64,000 nt of DNA from Nostoc sp. UHCC 0702 (GTDB lineage Bacteria > Cyanobacteriota > Cyanobacteriia > Cyanobacteriales > Nostocaceae), in the NCBI GenBank assembly GCA_017164015.1, contig CP071065.1, positions 6,601,501-6,665,500 on the forward strand, in the 5' to 3' direction. The position numbers were made by a program, and so were the translations under genes. The notes below the pieces were generated by a model, which saw only the letters and a list, made by a program, of their open reading frames with translations, was not told the DNA's origin and ran no database searches. Shown one piece after another: positions 53,647 through 62,976 of the stretch. The stretch's first letter is position 1. Each line of letters opens with the position of its first letter.

Positions 53647-54711
53647 ATGACTACATCAATAATTAACAGCCAGAAACTAAGTGATGACCTTGGTAATTCC
53701 GACCTGAGGCTAAAAGATATTATTAAAAGTTTGCCACGGGAATGTTTTCAGCAGAACCGTCGCAAAGCTTGGACGCAAGCCCTAGTTAGTGTTTTGATGG
53801 TTGCCTTGGGTTCTTACATCCTAACAATCACTCCTTGGTTCCTCTTGCCTCTGGCTTGGATTTTTACGGGGACTGCTTTAACAGGTTTTTTTGTAATTGG
53901 TCATGATTGCGGACACCGTTCATTTGCCAAACGTCGTTGGGTAAATGATTTGGTGGGGCATTTGTTCATGATGCCGCTGATTTATCCGTTTCACAGCTGG
54001 CGCATTAAGCATAATTATCACCATACTCATACCAACAAACTGGATGAGGACAATGCTTGGCATCCCATTAGACCAGAGGTTTTTGAAAGTTGGGATCAAA
54101 CCAGACAGTCTGCTTTTGAGTTGTTCATGCGTAAACGCCTCTGGTGGGTAGGTTCCATTGGGCATTGGGCTGTTGTGCATTTTGATTGGCGGAACTTCAA
54201 AACTAAAGAACAATCAAGTATTAAGCTTTCTGTGGCTGTGGTAGTTTTATTTGCAGCGATCGCTTTTCCTACCCTCATCGCTACAACTGGTATTTGGGGA
54301 TTTGTCAAGTTTTGGCTAGTACCCTGGCTGGTTTACCATTTTTGGATGAGTACCTTCACTATTGTTCACCACACTGCCTCAGATGTGCCTTTTGTGGCAG
54401 CGACTAAGTGGAACGAAGCTTTAGCACAGCTATTTGGAACTATTCATTGTGATTATCCCCGCTGGGTAGAATTCCTCTGCCACGATATCAATGTTCATGT
54501 CCCGCATCACATTTCTACTGCTATTCCTTCTTATAATCTGCGCTTAGCCTACAGTAGTATCAAGGAAAATTGGCAGCCTTATTTGCATAATGAATGCCAG
54601 TTTTCTTGGTCTTTAATGAAGCAGATTGTAGACCAATGTCAACTTTACAAGACTGATGTTGGCTATAAGACTTTTAATGAATATTACGCAGGGCGTTCAA
54701 CAACTGTGTAA
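53647..54711 (+). CDS. desA: Delta-12 acyl-lipid desaturase DesA
   Basis: A 354-residue desaturase that adds the delta-12 double bond (oleate to linoleate). The His boxes are HDCGH, HNYHH and HVPHH. The C-terminal region resembles Synechocystis DesA (FKFW...MSTFTIVHHT and HCDYPRWVEFLCHDIN). The start at 53647 replaces an 11-residue upstream extension. It lies about 220 bases after desC; heptamer repeats separate them. Confidence 0.95.
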   Translation: MTTSIINSQKLSDDLGNSDLRLKDIIKSLPRECFQQNRRKAWTQALVSVLMVALGSYILTITPWFLLPLAWIFTGTALTGFFVIGHDCGHRSFAKRRWVNDLVGHLFMMPLIYPFHSWRIKHNYHHTHTNKLDEDNAWHPIRPEVFESWDQTRQSAFELFMRKRLWWVGSIGHWAVVHFDWRNFKTKEQSSIKLSVAVVVLFAAIAFPTLIATTGIWGFVKFWLVPWLVYHFWMSTFTIVHHTASDVPFVAATKWNEALAQLFGTIHCDYPRWVEFLCHDINVHVPHHISTAIPSYNLRLAYSSIKENWQPYLHNECQFSWSLMKQIVDQCQLYKTDVGYKTFNEYYAGRSTTV

Positions 54712-54935
54712 GTAATTTCACCGTGGGCAAACTCTTGTTGATGAAGCAACAATAAAGCTTTATCATCTTGTGAGTGAAATAAATTCTGGCAATTCTCTGC
54801 CTACTATTATTGTTAGGTAAATTGCCAGAGGTTATTTTATTGTGTGGAGCGCGATCGCTAGTCTTATCAGCCTCGCAGAGGTAAGATCATCTGGCCTCAA
54901 ACAAAGTTCAGTTTTCTATAAAATCAAAGAATCCA

Positions 54936-56003
54936 GTGCAATCAAATACCGTCACTTTCAATCATCCTGATGGTTATGAACCATCTGAGGATCAGGCTAA
55001 ACTACCCTTTACTCTTCAGGATTTAAAAGCTGCAATACCTGCTGAATGTTTTCAGCCCAATGTGACAAAATCCTTATATTATTTTTTTCGTGACATTCTG
55101 ATTATTGGACTGCTTTATGCAGTAGCTCATTATCTGGATTCTTGGTTTTTCTGGCCGATTTTCTGGTTAATGCAAGGAACAATGTTTTGGGCTTTGTTTG
55201 TAGTAGGACATGACTGCGGACATCAATCTTTTTCTAAGCATAAATGGCTCAATGATTTGATTGGGCATCTTTCTCACACACCAATACTTGTTCCTTATCA
55301 CGGTTGGCGCATCAGCCACAGAACCCACCACAAAAATACTGGCAATATCGATAATGATGAAAGCTGGTATCCTGTGACGGAATCACAGTATAAGGAGATG
55401 CCTTTGGTACAAAAGATAGGTCGATATTATGTTTTCTTATTGGCTTATCCTATATATCTGTTTAAGCGTTCTCCTAATAAGGAAGGTTCCCATTTTTCAC
55501 CTAATAGCCCACTTTTCAAACCATCGGAAAAATGGGATATCATTACCAGCACTACACTCTGGATTGGTATGGTAGCTTTGCTGGGTTTCCTTACCTATGA
55601 ATGGGGTTGGATGTGGTTGCTGAAATACTACGCCGCACCCTACATTGTGTTTGTGATTTGGCTGGACTTGGTAACATTTTTACATCACACCGAGGCTGAT
55701 ATTCCCTGGTATCGTGGGGATGATTGGACTTTCCTCAAAGGTGCAATTTCTAGTATTGACCGCAATTACGGTTTGATCAATCACATCCATCATGATATTG
55801 GTACACATGTTGCTCACCATATTTTCCTCAACATTCCTCACTACAATTTGTTGAAAGCAACTGAGGCAATTAAACCTGTAATGGGCGACTATTTCCATAA
55901 ATCTGAGGAACCAATTTGGAAGTCAGTATGGCGTTCTGCTATTAGCTGCCATTTTGTACCGGATGAGGGCGGGAAAGTTTACTATACATCTAATAATAAG
56001 TAA
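54936..56003 (+). CDS. desB: Omega-3 (delta-15) acyl-lipid desaturase DesB
   Basis: A 355-residue desaturase that makes the omega-3 double bond. The His boxes are HDCGH, HRTHH and HVAHH. The GTG start (VQSNTVTFNHPDGYEPSED) is the only plausible one, since upstream sequence has no ATG in frame, and it gives the usual N-terminus of DesB. Cold induction is known for desA/desB homologues. A strong terminator follows. Confidence 0.93.
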   Translation: MQSNTVTFNHPDGYEPSEDQAKLPFTLQDLKAAIPAECFQPNVTKSLYYFFRDILIIGLLYAVAHYLDSWFFWPIFWLMQGTMFWALFVVGHDCGHQSFSKHKWLNDLIGHLSHTPILVPYHGWRISHRTHHKNTGNIDNDESWYPVTESQYKEMPLVQKIGRYYVFLLAYPIYLFKRSPNKEGSHFSPNSPLFKPSEKWDIITSTTLWIGMVALLGFLTYEWGWMWLLKYYAAPYIVFVIWLDLVTFLHHTEADIPWYRGDDWTFLKGAISSIDRNYGLINHIHHDIGTHVAHHIFLNIPHYNLLKATEAIKPVMGDYFHKSEEPIWKSVWRSAISCHFVPDEGGKVYYTSNNK

Positions 56004-56041
56004 TTTGCCTCTCAAACGATAAGTCACTGGCTCTACAAAAA

Positions 56042-56064
56042 AGTCCACCTCGGTGGATTTTTTT
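56042..56064 (+). terminator. Rho-independent terminator after desB
   Basis: A hairpin of TCCACC (56044-56049) with GGTGGA (56052-56057) is followed by seven T, 38 bases beyond the desB stop. Confidence 0.85.
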
Positions 56065-56312
56065 GTATGGTTTTGAGGTTTATAATTGTTATAGAACTCC
56101 AAAAAATAAATTATCATGCTTAAAATTCTTGACTGATGACTGCGAACAGAAGGATATTTTCTTATTTGGAAGTCCTTGAGAGATACTTTTAAAGTAAACC
56201 TTAAATTGTAGGGTGCGTTATAGCAACGCTTAACGCACCGAGAAAGACGGTACGTTACTTTACAAATAGCCTCTGATGACTAAGTAACAATTAGCTATAT
56301 CTCAAAAGTTTT
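56065..56312. repeat. Intergenic region with hairpin repeat
   Basis: A hairpin GGTGCGTTA..TAACGCACC (about 56212-56240) is a common cyanobacterial intergenic repeat. No gene is seen between desB and the next Uma2 gene. Confidence 0.55.
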
Positions 56313-56867
56313 ATGAACCTAACTGTTCAAGATGTAGAAAGACTACAGCAAAAGCTAGAAGATGAACAGCAGGACTACCAAATAGAACTGCAAGAAGGAA
56401 ATATTTTAGTCATGGGGCCATCGGATATCGAGTCTAGTGAAATTGGCGCTCAGTTAATATATTTATTAAAACTTTGGGTTAATCCTCGTAAGCTTGGGCG
56501 CATATTTGACTCAAGTGGTGGATTTATCATGCCTAACACAGATTTACGCGCCCCAGATGTTTCTTTTGTGGCGGCACAAAGACTAAAGCGCACTGTGAGA
56601 GATTTTGCCGAGTTAGTACCAGATTTGGTAGTAGAAATCAAGTCAAAAACAGACAGATTTGCTAAATTGGAAGATAAAATAAAGCTATTTTTGGAATTAG
56701 GGGCAAAGGTAGGAATATTAATTAATCCAGATCAGTTAACTGTGAGTGTATATCGCCCAAATGGTGAATTAGAAGTGTTAACAGGTGAAGATAAGTTAAC
56801 TATTAATGAGTTATTTCCCGGTTGGGAAGTTGCAATTTCTGAACTATGGCCGCCTGTGTTTGAGTGA
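56313..56867 (+). CDS. Uma2 family endonuclease-like protein
   Basis: A 184-residue DUF820/Uma2 protein. The core includes RAPDVSFVAAQRL, LVPDLVVEIKSKTDRFAKLEDKIKLFLELG (as span) and the DQLTVSVYRP strand. It is a different sub-type from the other four in the window and is read away from the three-gene ATPase operon. Confidence 0.9.
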   Translation: MNLTVQDVERLQQKLEDEQQDYQIELQEGNILVMGPSDIESSEIGAQLIYLLKLWVNPRKLGRIFDSSGGFIMPNTDLRAPDVSFVAAQRLKRTVRDFAELVPDLVVEIKSKTDRFAKLEDKIKLFLELGAKVGILINPDQLTVSVYRPNGELEVLTGEDKLTINELFPGWEVAISELWPPVFE

Positions 56868-56931
56868 TTTGACGTGGTAGTTCAAAGTTGATCTACTTAC
56901 TATGCCCTAATTTTATGTTTGATGAAGTGGA

Positions 56932-57495
56932 CTATGAAGCACGAGGATTTTTAGGAATATCTAGGTCGTACAAAAATAAGTGGAGAATTTCAATAGGTAA
57001 CATCGGTGGACTGTGAACCATCAAGTCATCACTACTAGGATGCATATGGAATCGCATTCCCTGTTCTTGATTGTTATGTCCTGGTAGATTAAGGTCAAAT
57101 CGCAAAAACTTAATTGGGTTATCCTCTACAAATCTGATTTCAAAATCAAATCCAATAATTTCAGCAGGTTTGCAAGTTTCGTTAACTGTAATTGTGAAAT
57201 CAAACCAGCAACCATCAAATCTTTCAAAATGAGGAATATTTTTATCTCGTTTAAAATTTCGTGTTCCTCTCTGTCCACCCGTAATTGTGACTTTTCCTTG
57301 AGATTCTGTCATCTTGAGCAGCCCATGAACTTCATGATATTTCGTTTTCAAACGGTCATCATCACATGCACTCGTCAAACATTTAAGCAGTTCAGCCCGT
57401 AACACCTTAGCACTTTTCACAGTCATGGGAGCGGTTTTTAATAAGCGTTCCTGCACCTGATCACAAATTTGCTCCCAATTACTTTTACTGCTCAA
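56932..57495 (-). CDS. Hypothetical protein, third gene of ATPase operon
   Basis: A 187-residue soluble protein with no recognised family. Its C-terminal half is strand-rich: EIIGFDFEIRFVEDNPIKFLRFDLN, then GMRFHMHPSSDDLMVHSPPMLPIEILHLFLYDL with an HxHPSSDD motif that may be a metal or active site. The N-terminal helices (about 5-60) look like a partner-binding part. Its start overlaps the end of the 191-residue gene by 11 bases, so translation is coupled. Confidence 0.8.
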   Translation of the reverse strand: MSSKSNWEQICDQVQERLLKTAPMTVKSAKVLRAELLKCLTSACDDDRLKTKYHEVHGLLKMTESQGKVTITGGQRGTRNFKRDKNIPHFERFDGCWFDFTITVNETCKPAEIIGFDFEIRFVEDNPIKFLRFDLNLPGHNNQEQGMRFHMHPSSDDLMVHSPPMLPIEILHLFLYDLDIPKNPRAS

Positions 57496-58060
57496 TTAAA
57501 TCCCCCCGTTCAAGAAGGACAAGCCACTCAGCATATTCAGGGTCGGGTGGTAGAGTTTGCGCTTCGGCCATTTCGATTACTTCAGAGTCACTTAAACCCG
57601 ACCATTCTTGAAGCTTGGCTAGTCTCGTCTGACGCTCTTCACTAGTAAGTAATTCGGTATCTTTTGAAAAATTATATATCTTAAAAGCAACCAAACTAAC
57701 AAGATTGGGAGCATAATTGAACATAGTTTTTACTGTTTCTGGAGATAAAACTAGAACTACTTTCTGTTTTCTAATTAGTTTACTTCTCTGACAATCCAAT
57801 TCATACCATTTATGATTATCCCATTGGTTAAAGTCCCAAAGAATTAAATAAGCTTCATTTGTATTAATAATTTTCTCTACTAGATTAGTAGCTTCACCAT
57901 TTGCAGAAAGACATATAACTTCGCATTCTGTAAAAATGGTAAGTGTGTCTTTTAAATCATCTACTAATTGCTGAGAATCTAAATTAGGAACGACAAGTAC
58001 TGACCAAGAATTTCCTTTTCGCTCTAAACGAACTCGCTGTAAAAACTCATCAATATTCAT
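57485..58060 (-). CDS. Hypothetical protein, second gene of ATPase operon
   Basis: A 191-residue soluble protein of alternating strands and helices: SVLVVPNLDSQQLVDDL, CEVICLSANG, EAYLILWDFNQWDNHKWYELD (as span) and KVVLVLSPETVKTMF. This resembles an ATPase-like alpha/beta fold without Walker motifs. I recognise no family. It lies 34 bases after the ATPase and overlaps the next gene. Confidence 0.8.
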   Translation of the reverse strand: MNIDEFLQRVRLERKGNSWSVLVVPNLDSQQLVDDLKDTLTIFTECEVICLSANGEATNLVEKIINTNEAYLILWDFNQWDNHKWYELDCQRSKLIRKQKVVLVLSPETVKTMFNYAPNLVSLVAFKIYNFSKDTELLTSEERQTRLAKLQEWSGLSDSEVIEMAEAQTLPPDPEYAEWLVLLERGDLIEQ

Positions 58061-58094
58061 TAACTGAATCGAATTATTTAAAAATGTTGTAAAT

Positions 58095-59300
58095 TTAAAT
58101 TAGTTCAATTATTGGCTTAATCGCTGGATGAACTGCATAACGTTGTGTTGGAGTTCTGTACTCAAGAATCAGCCGCCTTACTAGTAATCTTAAATCTTTG
58201 TCAGTTCTAGGGATAAATGTTTTAGTATTGAGAGTTTGTTGAAGAATGTTGATTTCATCATCTGTAATACCTAGCAATTGACTTCTACTAAACGAACTGA
58301 CAGCATTAGCTACATGCTTTTTGTGCATGTTATTTTCACCTGAAAGGTATGTCTCTTCAATTGCTGCTTGTGTCAAAGTAATTAAGTCTCTTAAAACTCC
58401 ACCCGAAAAGTAAATAAGTGCTTTAATTGCTGGTTCTTCTATAAAATTTTCAGAGGAACGAGTTTTGATGATTTTTTCAAAAAAGCTATAAGATTCTGTA
58501 TCATTCTCTGTATCAAAAAAAGGTTGATAATAGAAGTAATCTAAAGTTTTATCAACTGTATCACGATAATCACCATAAATAGCAATTCCTGGGCCTACTA
58601 ATACTAGACCAATACCCATAGATGATATAGTCTTTGCATCTGAAGACACAACTTGCATAAAGGTTTTAGCATCATCTAAGCGATCTAGTCCATCAAACAA
58701 AAAAACTATATATCCATACTTTTTTACAGCTTCTTTAGCTAGTTTGGTTACTGCTTTAACTAATTCTGCTTTGACACCATATTGCTCTGATAAAGCTGAA
58801 ATAATACCTTCATGTTTAACCTTAATCACTTTTGGTCGGCTAGAAGGAATGGGAATTTCATCAAGTATAGATCGCTGAAGACGACTTTCTTCATAACCAT
58901 ATGCAAGCTTACGAATTAGGCTAACAGATTGCTTGACATTTTCATCTTCACTATCTTTCATCATCTCAGCAATTTGCAATCCAGCGATCGCTGTTAGAAC
59001 GCCAGCAGATATTTGAGAAATATCAGTATACAAACTGACATCTACATACAGGGCATGAATGTCTTCTATTTCATTAATTTGCTGACAAGCTGTTAAAAGT
59101 TGAGTTGTTTTGCCAGATCCAATTCCTCCTATCAACAGATGTGAAGAAAATGGACGCAAAGCTACGCGACCAGAAATCTCATCTACAAGTAATTTTGCTG
59201 GAGCATGTACGTAGTAGCCACTGTTAATTGCTTCCAAGGGATCTGCTGTTCCCTCAAAAGCCGCCATCCTTTTTCTAAATAGTTGTAGTCGATTAGACAT
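58095..59300 (-). CDS. P-loop ATPase, first gene of three-gene operon
   Basis: A 401-residue AAA/STAND-like NTPase. Walker A is GGIGSGKTT (58-66) and a Walker B-like YIVFLFDGLDRLDD lies near 195-208. A helical insert (about 105-170) separates them. The C-terminal half is winged-helix-like with a long helical tail. The N-terminus (MSNRLQLFRKRMAAFEG) has no targeting signal. The family is not recognised. It is followed at 34 bases by a 191-residue and then, overlapping, a 187-residue gene, so the three probably form one complex or pathway. Confidence 0.83.
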   Translation of the reverse strand: MSNRLQLFRKRMAAFEGTADPLEAINSGYYVHAPAKLLVDEISGRVALRPFSSHLLIGGIGSGKTTQLLTACQQINEIEDIHALYVDVSLYTDISQISAGVLTAIAGLQIAEMMKDSEDENVKQSVSLIRKLAYGYEESRLQRSILDEIPIPSSRPKVIKVKHEGIISALSEQYGVKAELVKAVTKLAKEAVKKYGYIVFLFDGLDRLDDAKTFMQVVSSDAKTISSMGIGLVLVGPGIAIYGDYRDTVDKTLDYFYYQPFFDTENDTESYSFFEKIIKTRSSENFIEEPAIKALIYFSGGVLRDLITLTQAAIEETYLSGENNMHKKHVANAVSSFSRSQLLGITDDEINILQQTLNTKTFIPRTDKDLRLLVRRLILEYRTPTQRYAVHPAIKPIIELI

Positions 59301-59406
59301 ATAACTTACACTCTTTATCTCAGGTTATACCTGCTAGCAGCTTTAACTGAATATCTGTAATGATAATTGGAAATGTTTGTTAGGCTTAATTCCTCACCCC
59401 TAACTT

Positions 59407-60672
59407 TTAAAACCTGCCATTCCCTTGGACAATATGTTTAACTGTCGTTAAAGTTTCCAAACTAATAAATCCCCGGCGATGTCCTTTTTGGTTAGACATG
59501 CCCAAAAATACCGAATCCCCCCGCGAGGGGTTGCGAGAAAAACGCGGGGAGGTGTTGATGTAGGTAGAGGCGCTGTTAACTCCGAGAGCAAACTGCCGAC
59601 TTTCCTGATAAGATTCCGTGACGATGCAGTCAGCATGACCGCTGCTGTATTGATTAATCCAAGCGATCGCAGTTTCTAAGCTATCTACCAGTTTAAATGC
59701 TACCGTCTTGGTTAAATAAGCGCTTCCCCATTCGCTTTCCTTAGCTAGATGCAACTGGGGAAAAGCCTCCACTAGTTCGGCATCGCCTCTAATTTCAAAG
59801 CCTTTTTCCTTTAAGGTGTTCCACAAAACCGCTAAAGATGATGGTAAGGCTTGGCGATGAATTAGTACTTTTTCAATGGCGTTAACTGGGTCTGGTTGGC
59901 TTTGATGACTATCAATAATCATCCAACGTACCATTTCTAAGCTGGCATTGAGCGACCAGTAGAGATAACAATTACCCATAGCTGACTTTAAAACTGGGCA
60001 AGTTGCTTGTCGCACTACCTGCTGCACCAAGCTAGAACGTGCGTAGGGTATGACTAAATTCACGTACTCCTCTTGGTTAATTAAATCCCGAATCGAAGCA
60101 CCATGTTCTGCGGGAATTAATTCTAAACAGCCTGGTGGTAGACCAACCTCGGCAATGGCGTTTTGCAGTACAAGAGCGATCGCTTCGTTAGAATGGCTGG
60201 CTTCAGCACCACCTTTGAGAATTATACTGTTACCAGTTTTAATACAAAAACCTGCGGCGATCGCTCCTAAATCAGGAAATGCTTCATAAATAAATCCAAT
60301 TACTCCCAAGGGCATTAGCTGGGTGTAACTCTGGGAGTCCTCTATTTGATAGTCGGCGTTCCTGATCCGCCGCAGTGGATCTGATAATTCCCCCAACCGT
60401 TGGAGAATTTCTACTGTATTCTCCAAGCGTTTGGGTGTCAGCTTCAGCCAGTCCAAGATTAACTCTGGCACTGCCATTTCTTTGCTGGCTTCTAAATCCA
60501 AAGTGTTGGCTTCCAAAATGTCATCGAATGAATGTTCAATCGCCTGTGCCATCGCCAACACAGCACGACTGCGGTCTGCCCCCTTTGTGAACCCCAACTT
60601 CAGGGAAGCTTGATAAGCGCGTTTAGCGCTAGTAATTGGTTCTGGGTAATCATCCAAAGCTTCAACAGTCAT
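59407..60672 (-). CDS. ProA-like glutamate-5-semialdehyde dehydrogenase paralogue lacking the catalytic Cys
   Basis: A 421-residue protein whose overall layout is gamma-glutamyl phosphate reductase (ProA): PLGVIGFIYEAFPDLGA, KTGNSIILKGGAEASHSN, VLKSAMGNCYLYWS, and C-terminal LETLTTVKHIV. In E. coli ProA the active-site segment is RPSTCNTVETLLV; here the matching residues are PDPVNAIEKVLI, so the catalytic Cys is Val263. EARPNV is EAFPDL, and IPRGG is IPYAR. It is therefore a divergent paralogue, perhaps not a reductase. It is 4 bases after the zinc-ribbon gene. Confidence 0.75.
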   Translation of the reverse strand: MTVEALDDYPEPITSAKRAYQASLKLGFTKGADRSRAVLAMAQAIEHSFDDILEANTLDLEASKEMAVPELILDWLKLTPKRLENTVEILQRLGELSDPLRRIRNADYQIEDSQSYTQLMPLGVIGFIYEAFPDLGAIAAGFCIKTGNSIILKGGAEASHSNEAIALVLQNAIAEVGLPPGCLELIPAEHGASIRDLINQEEYVNLVIPYARSSLVQQVVRQATCPVLKSAMGNCYLYWSLNASLEMVRWMIIDSHQSQPDPVNAIEKVLIHRQALPSSLAVLWNTLKEKGFEIRGDAELVEAFPQLHLAKESEWGSAYLTKTVAFKLVDSLETAIAWINQYSSGHADCIVTESYQESRQFALGVNSASTYINTSPRFSRNPSRGDSVFLGMSNQKGHRRGFISLETLTTVKHIVQGNGRF

Positions 60673-60676
60673 GGGA

Positions 60677-61225
60677 TTAACGTCTGTAGGTAAGCCAGAC
60701 CATCAGTGCTGGCAAAATCGCCAACAGCACCGCTACCATTGCCCAAGCAATAATGCTTGAACCATTTGCCAATCGCAGTGCTAATGGTAACCATATGATT
60801 ACTAGCACGAAAATAATGCCCAATGCTATCGGCAAATAGCTTTCTCCCATCCTGGGATGGACAACATGCCAACTATTTCCCGTCCAGCGCCAAGCACGCT
60901 TGTAGGGATAGGTGGTAGAAAGCTGTTCTAGGACATGACCATTATCTTCTACAACAAAGATTTGCTGACAGCGATCGCAACCAAATGCTTCTGTCAGGGT
61001 AATGGGAACTAATCGCCCCTTGCGACGGCAGGGACAGGGATATTCCGTGTTAAAGTCGATTTTTTCAGGTTTTTGAGATTGCACAAGCGTTCTAATAACT
61101 TGAGCGTGTTTTTCACAAGCTGGGAGAATACACTTCCCTTGGTAAATGCCTTGGGGAAGTCCAACAAATAAATTATCCTGGTTGAAGTTGTTGACTGTTA
61201 ACTGTGAACAGTGAACTATAAACAA
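60677..61225 (-). CDS. Zinc-ribbon membrane protein
   Basis: A 182-residue protein. Two Cys pairs lie at about 65-90 (EYPCPCRRKGRL and FGCDRCQQIFVV), forming a zinc-ribbon-like domain. Two hydrophobic C-terminal segments (about 130-178) anchor it. The first ~25 residues match translated intergenic repeat and the true start may be further in, but no later ATG fits. It is 4 bases upstream of the ProA-like gene on the same strand and probably in one operon. The family is not recognised. Confidence 0.72.
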   Translation of the reverse strand: MFIVHCSQLTVNNFNQDNLFVGLPQGIYQGKCILPACEKHAQVIRTLVQSQKPEKIDFNTEYPCPCRRKGRLVPITLTEAFGCDRCQQIFVVEDNGHVLEQLSTTYPYKRAWRWTGNSWHVVHPRMGESYLPIALGIIFVLVIIWLPLALRLANGSSIIAWAMVAVLLAILPALMVWLTYRR

Positions 61226-61942
61226 TTACAATGAGATATTTTTTTATTTGTCAGTTCCTTAAAGGCTTCTGTTTGATCTATTTTTTCTATAAATAGCCAA
61301 CCGAGGCAGGCAAATGTTGACTAAATCTGTCATATCCGCCCTGTGAAGATCGGTATGTCTGATTTCACTATATCTATTTCTTGTCCTTGCCTGTATTGGG
61401 CAATCTTGTTTAAGAATTTCTTTATCTTCATTTGTGGCTTCAAAGGTAATGTAGTTGCTTTGGTTGGGCATTTATTGTGCTTGGATGTCTGCTACAATTT
61501 TAAGCCTACGTGGCGATCATCTTTAAAACAAGCTGTCTAGGGAAGCAAACCAAGTATTGAACTTTAAACAGTACCCGAAAATTCTTTTGGGGTTGCTATG
61601 ATCATTGTTCTGTTATCAAGGTTTGATTGCGATCGCTTCCCATCCCTGCCTCGTGGTCATGCTTTAGCATTGTTACCGCTTTTGACTCACGAATTACAGG
61701 CGTTTCTCGGTTTACTGAAAGTGTCTAAACATCAATCAGTTTGTATAACCCTTCCCCTACCTAAATTTCAGTCGGCTTCATTACTAAAATACGTACTTCG
61801 CACCTGATAATACTGCTATTTAGCCAAACTTCCATCTAGTGTAATACACCCTACACAACAGAATCAGCTACACCTCATGAGGATTGTAGCCAAAATTTTT
61901 ATCCTTGTCTAAGGCTGTAACTGAGATTTATATTTTTTAACA
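61226..61942. other. Intergenic region, no supported gene
   Basis: About 700 bases. Two short frames here (61259-61471 minus and 61598-61807 plus) lack family resemblance and a clear start. A HIP1 word lies near 61630. The region ends at the tRNA gene. Confidence 0.45.
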
Positions 61943-62014
61943 AGCGGGTAACGCGATTCGAACGCGCGACATTCACCTTGGCAAGGTGACGCTCTACCAC
62001 TGAGCTATACCCGC
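61943..62014 (-). tRNA. tRNA-Gly (GCC)
   Basis: A 72-base cloverleaf on the minus strand including the discriminator base. The acceptor stem is GCGGGTA/TACCCGC, the D-arm contains AGCTCAGTGGTAGAGC, the anticodon loop is CTTGCCAAG (anticodon GCC) and the T-arm contains GTTCGAATC. No CCA is encoded. Confidence 0.96.
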
Positions 62015-62080
62015 ATTTGCCAGTAAATATAAGTTTCTCAGATTTTTTTATGTTTGTCAACCCCTAATTTTGGGTTTTGA

Positions 62081-62220
62081 GGTGGGGAGTAGGGGAGTAG
62101 GGGAGATGGGGAGCAGGGGAGCAGGGGAGCAGGGGAGCATTGGGGCCCCCTCTGGGGTTGGGGGCAATGGGGAGCAGGGGAGATAAAACAACTGACAACT
62201 GACAACTGACAACTGACAAC
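62081..62220. repeat. G-rich (AGCAGGGG) and AACTGAC tandem repeats
   Basis: A G-rich array of AGTAGGGG/AGCAGGGG units (62081-62184) is followed by four copies of AACTGAC (about 62190-62220). They fill the gap between tRNA-Gly and ribH. Confidence 0.85.
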
Positions 62221-62232
62221 TAACTCCACGCC

Positions 62233-62808
62233 TCAGCTGAGTTCTTCAGACTCCGCAGTTAAATTGCCGACGCTGGCATTTTGAAAGGAAGCTGGCAATT
62301 GGGGATTAAGCGAGTATGGCTCTGCCAAGTTAGAGCGCAATTGCCGCATGAGGCTGGCCATTTCTAAGGCATTCAGGGCGTAATCCCAGCCATGATTGGC
62401 TTTAATGCCGGCTCTTTCTAAGGCTTGCTGCATAGTATCTACTGTCAAAATGCCAAAAATTACTGGTACTCCGGTTTGAAAGCTAGCGGCGGCAATACCT
62501 TTGGCAACTTCAGAGGATACATAATCGAAATGGGGGGTTTGCCCTCGAATTACGGCACCTAGACAAATTACAGCATCATAACGATGTGAGAGTGCTAGCT
62601 GACGAGCCACTAGCGAGACTTCAAAACTTCCTGGTACCCAAACGTAGTCTACTTGATTTCCCTGGGGGTTAGGGTCTACACCGTGGCGTTTCAAGCAATC
62701 TTGACATCCCTCTAGCAATTTTGTGGTTACAAGGTCATTGAATCGACCGATAACCACTGCAAAACGCAAAGGTTCCGTTTGTGTAAAAGTTCCCTCGAAA
62801 ACTGCCAT
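62233..62808 (-). CDS. ribH: 6,7-dimethyl-8-ribityllumazine synthase
   Basis: A 191-residue riboflavin synthesis enzyme that condenses 5-amino-6-ribitylaminouracil with 3,4-dihydroxy-2-butanone phosphate. Hallmarks are AVVIGRFND, VPGSFEVSLVA, LGAVIRGQTPHFDYV, FGILTVDT and the C-terminal GWDYALNALEMASLMRQL. The tail of about 25 residues beyond the usual end is probably flexible. The psbZ gene lies upstream on the same strand. Confidence 0.95.
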   Translation of the reverse strand: MAVFEGTFTQTEPLRFAVVIGRFNDLVTTKLLEGCQDCLKRHGVDPNPQGNQVDYVWVPGSFEVSLVARQLALSHRYDAVICLGAVIRGQTPHFDYVSSEVAKGIAAASFQTGVPVIFGILTVDTMQQALERAGIKANHGWDYALNALEMASLMRQLRSNLAEPYSLNPQLPASFQNASVGNLTAESEELS

Positions 62809-62866
62809 GACTGCCTCAAAATCAAATATACTCTCTTGCCAATATACATTTCTTCTCTAAATACAG

Positions 62867-62935
62867 AAGAGCAGGAAAGCACAATCAGGTGAAAAGAACT
62901 AGCTTTTACCCTTGGCTTGGCTCTCCTGCTCTTTT
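62867..62935. terminator. Possible bidirectional terminator
   Basis: An inverted repeat of AGAGCAGGA (about 62869) and TCCTGCTCT (about 62924-62932) with a T run beyond lies between psbZ and ribH. Confidence 0.4.
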
Positions 62936-62976
62936 AGTCCCTGTGCTATTTGCCTGCACTAGGGCGAAGCTATTGC

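Noticed and set aside
61259..61471. 70-residue ORF and its antisense partner at 61343-61540
   Set aside because: No family resemblance, no ribosome-binding site, and the two frames cannot both be real.
61598..61807. 69-residue ORF with GGGGTT before its ATG
   Set aside because: No recognised pattern or neighbours; kept out because of low confidence.
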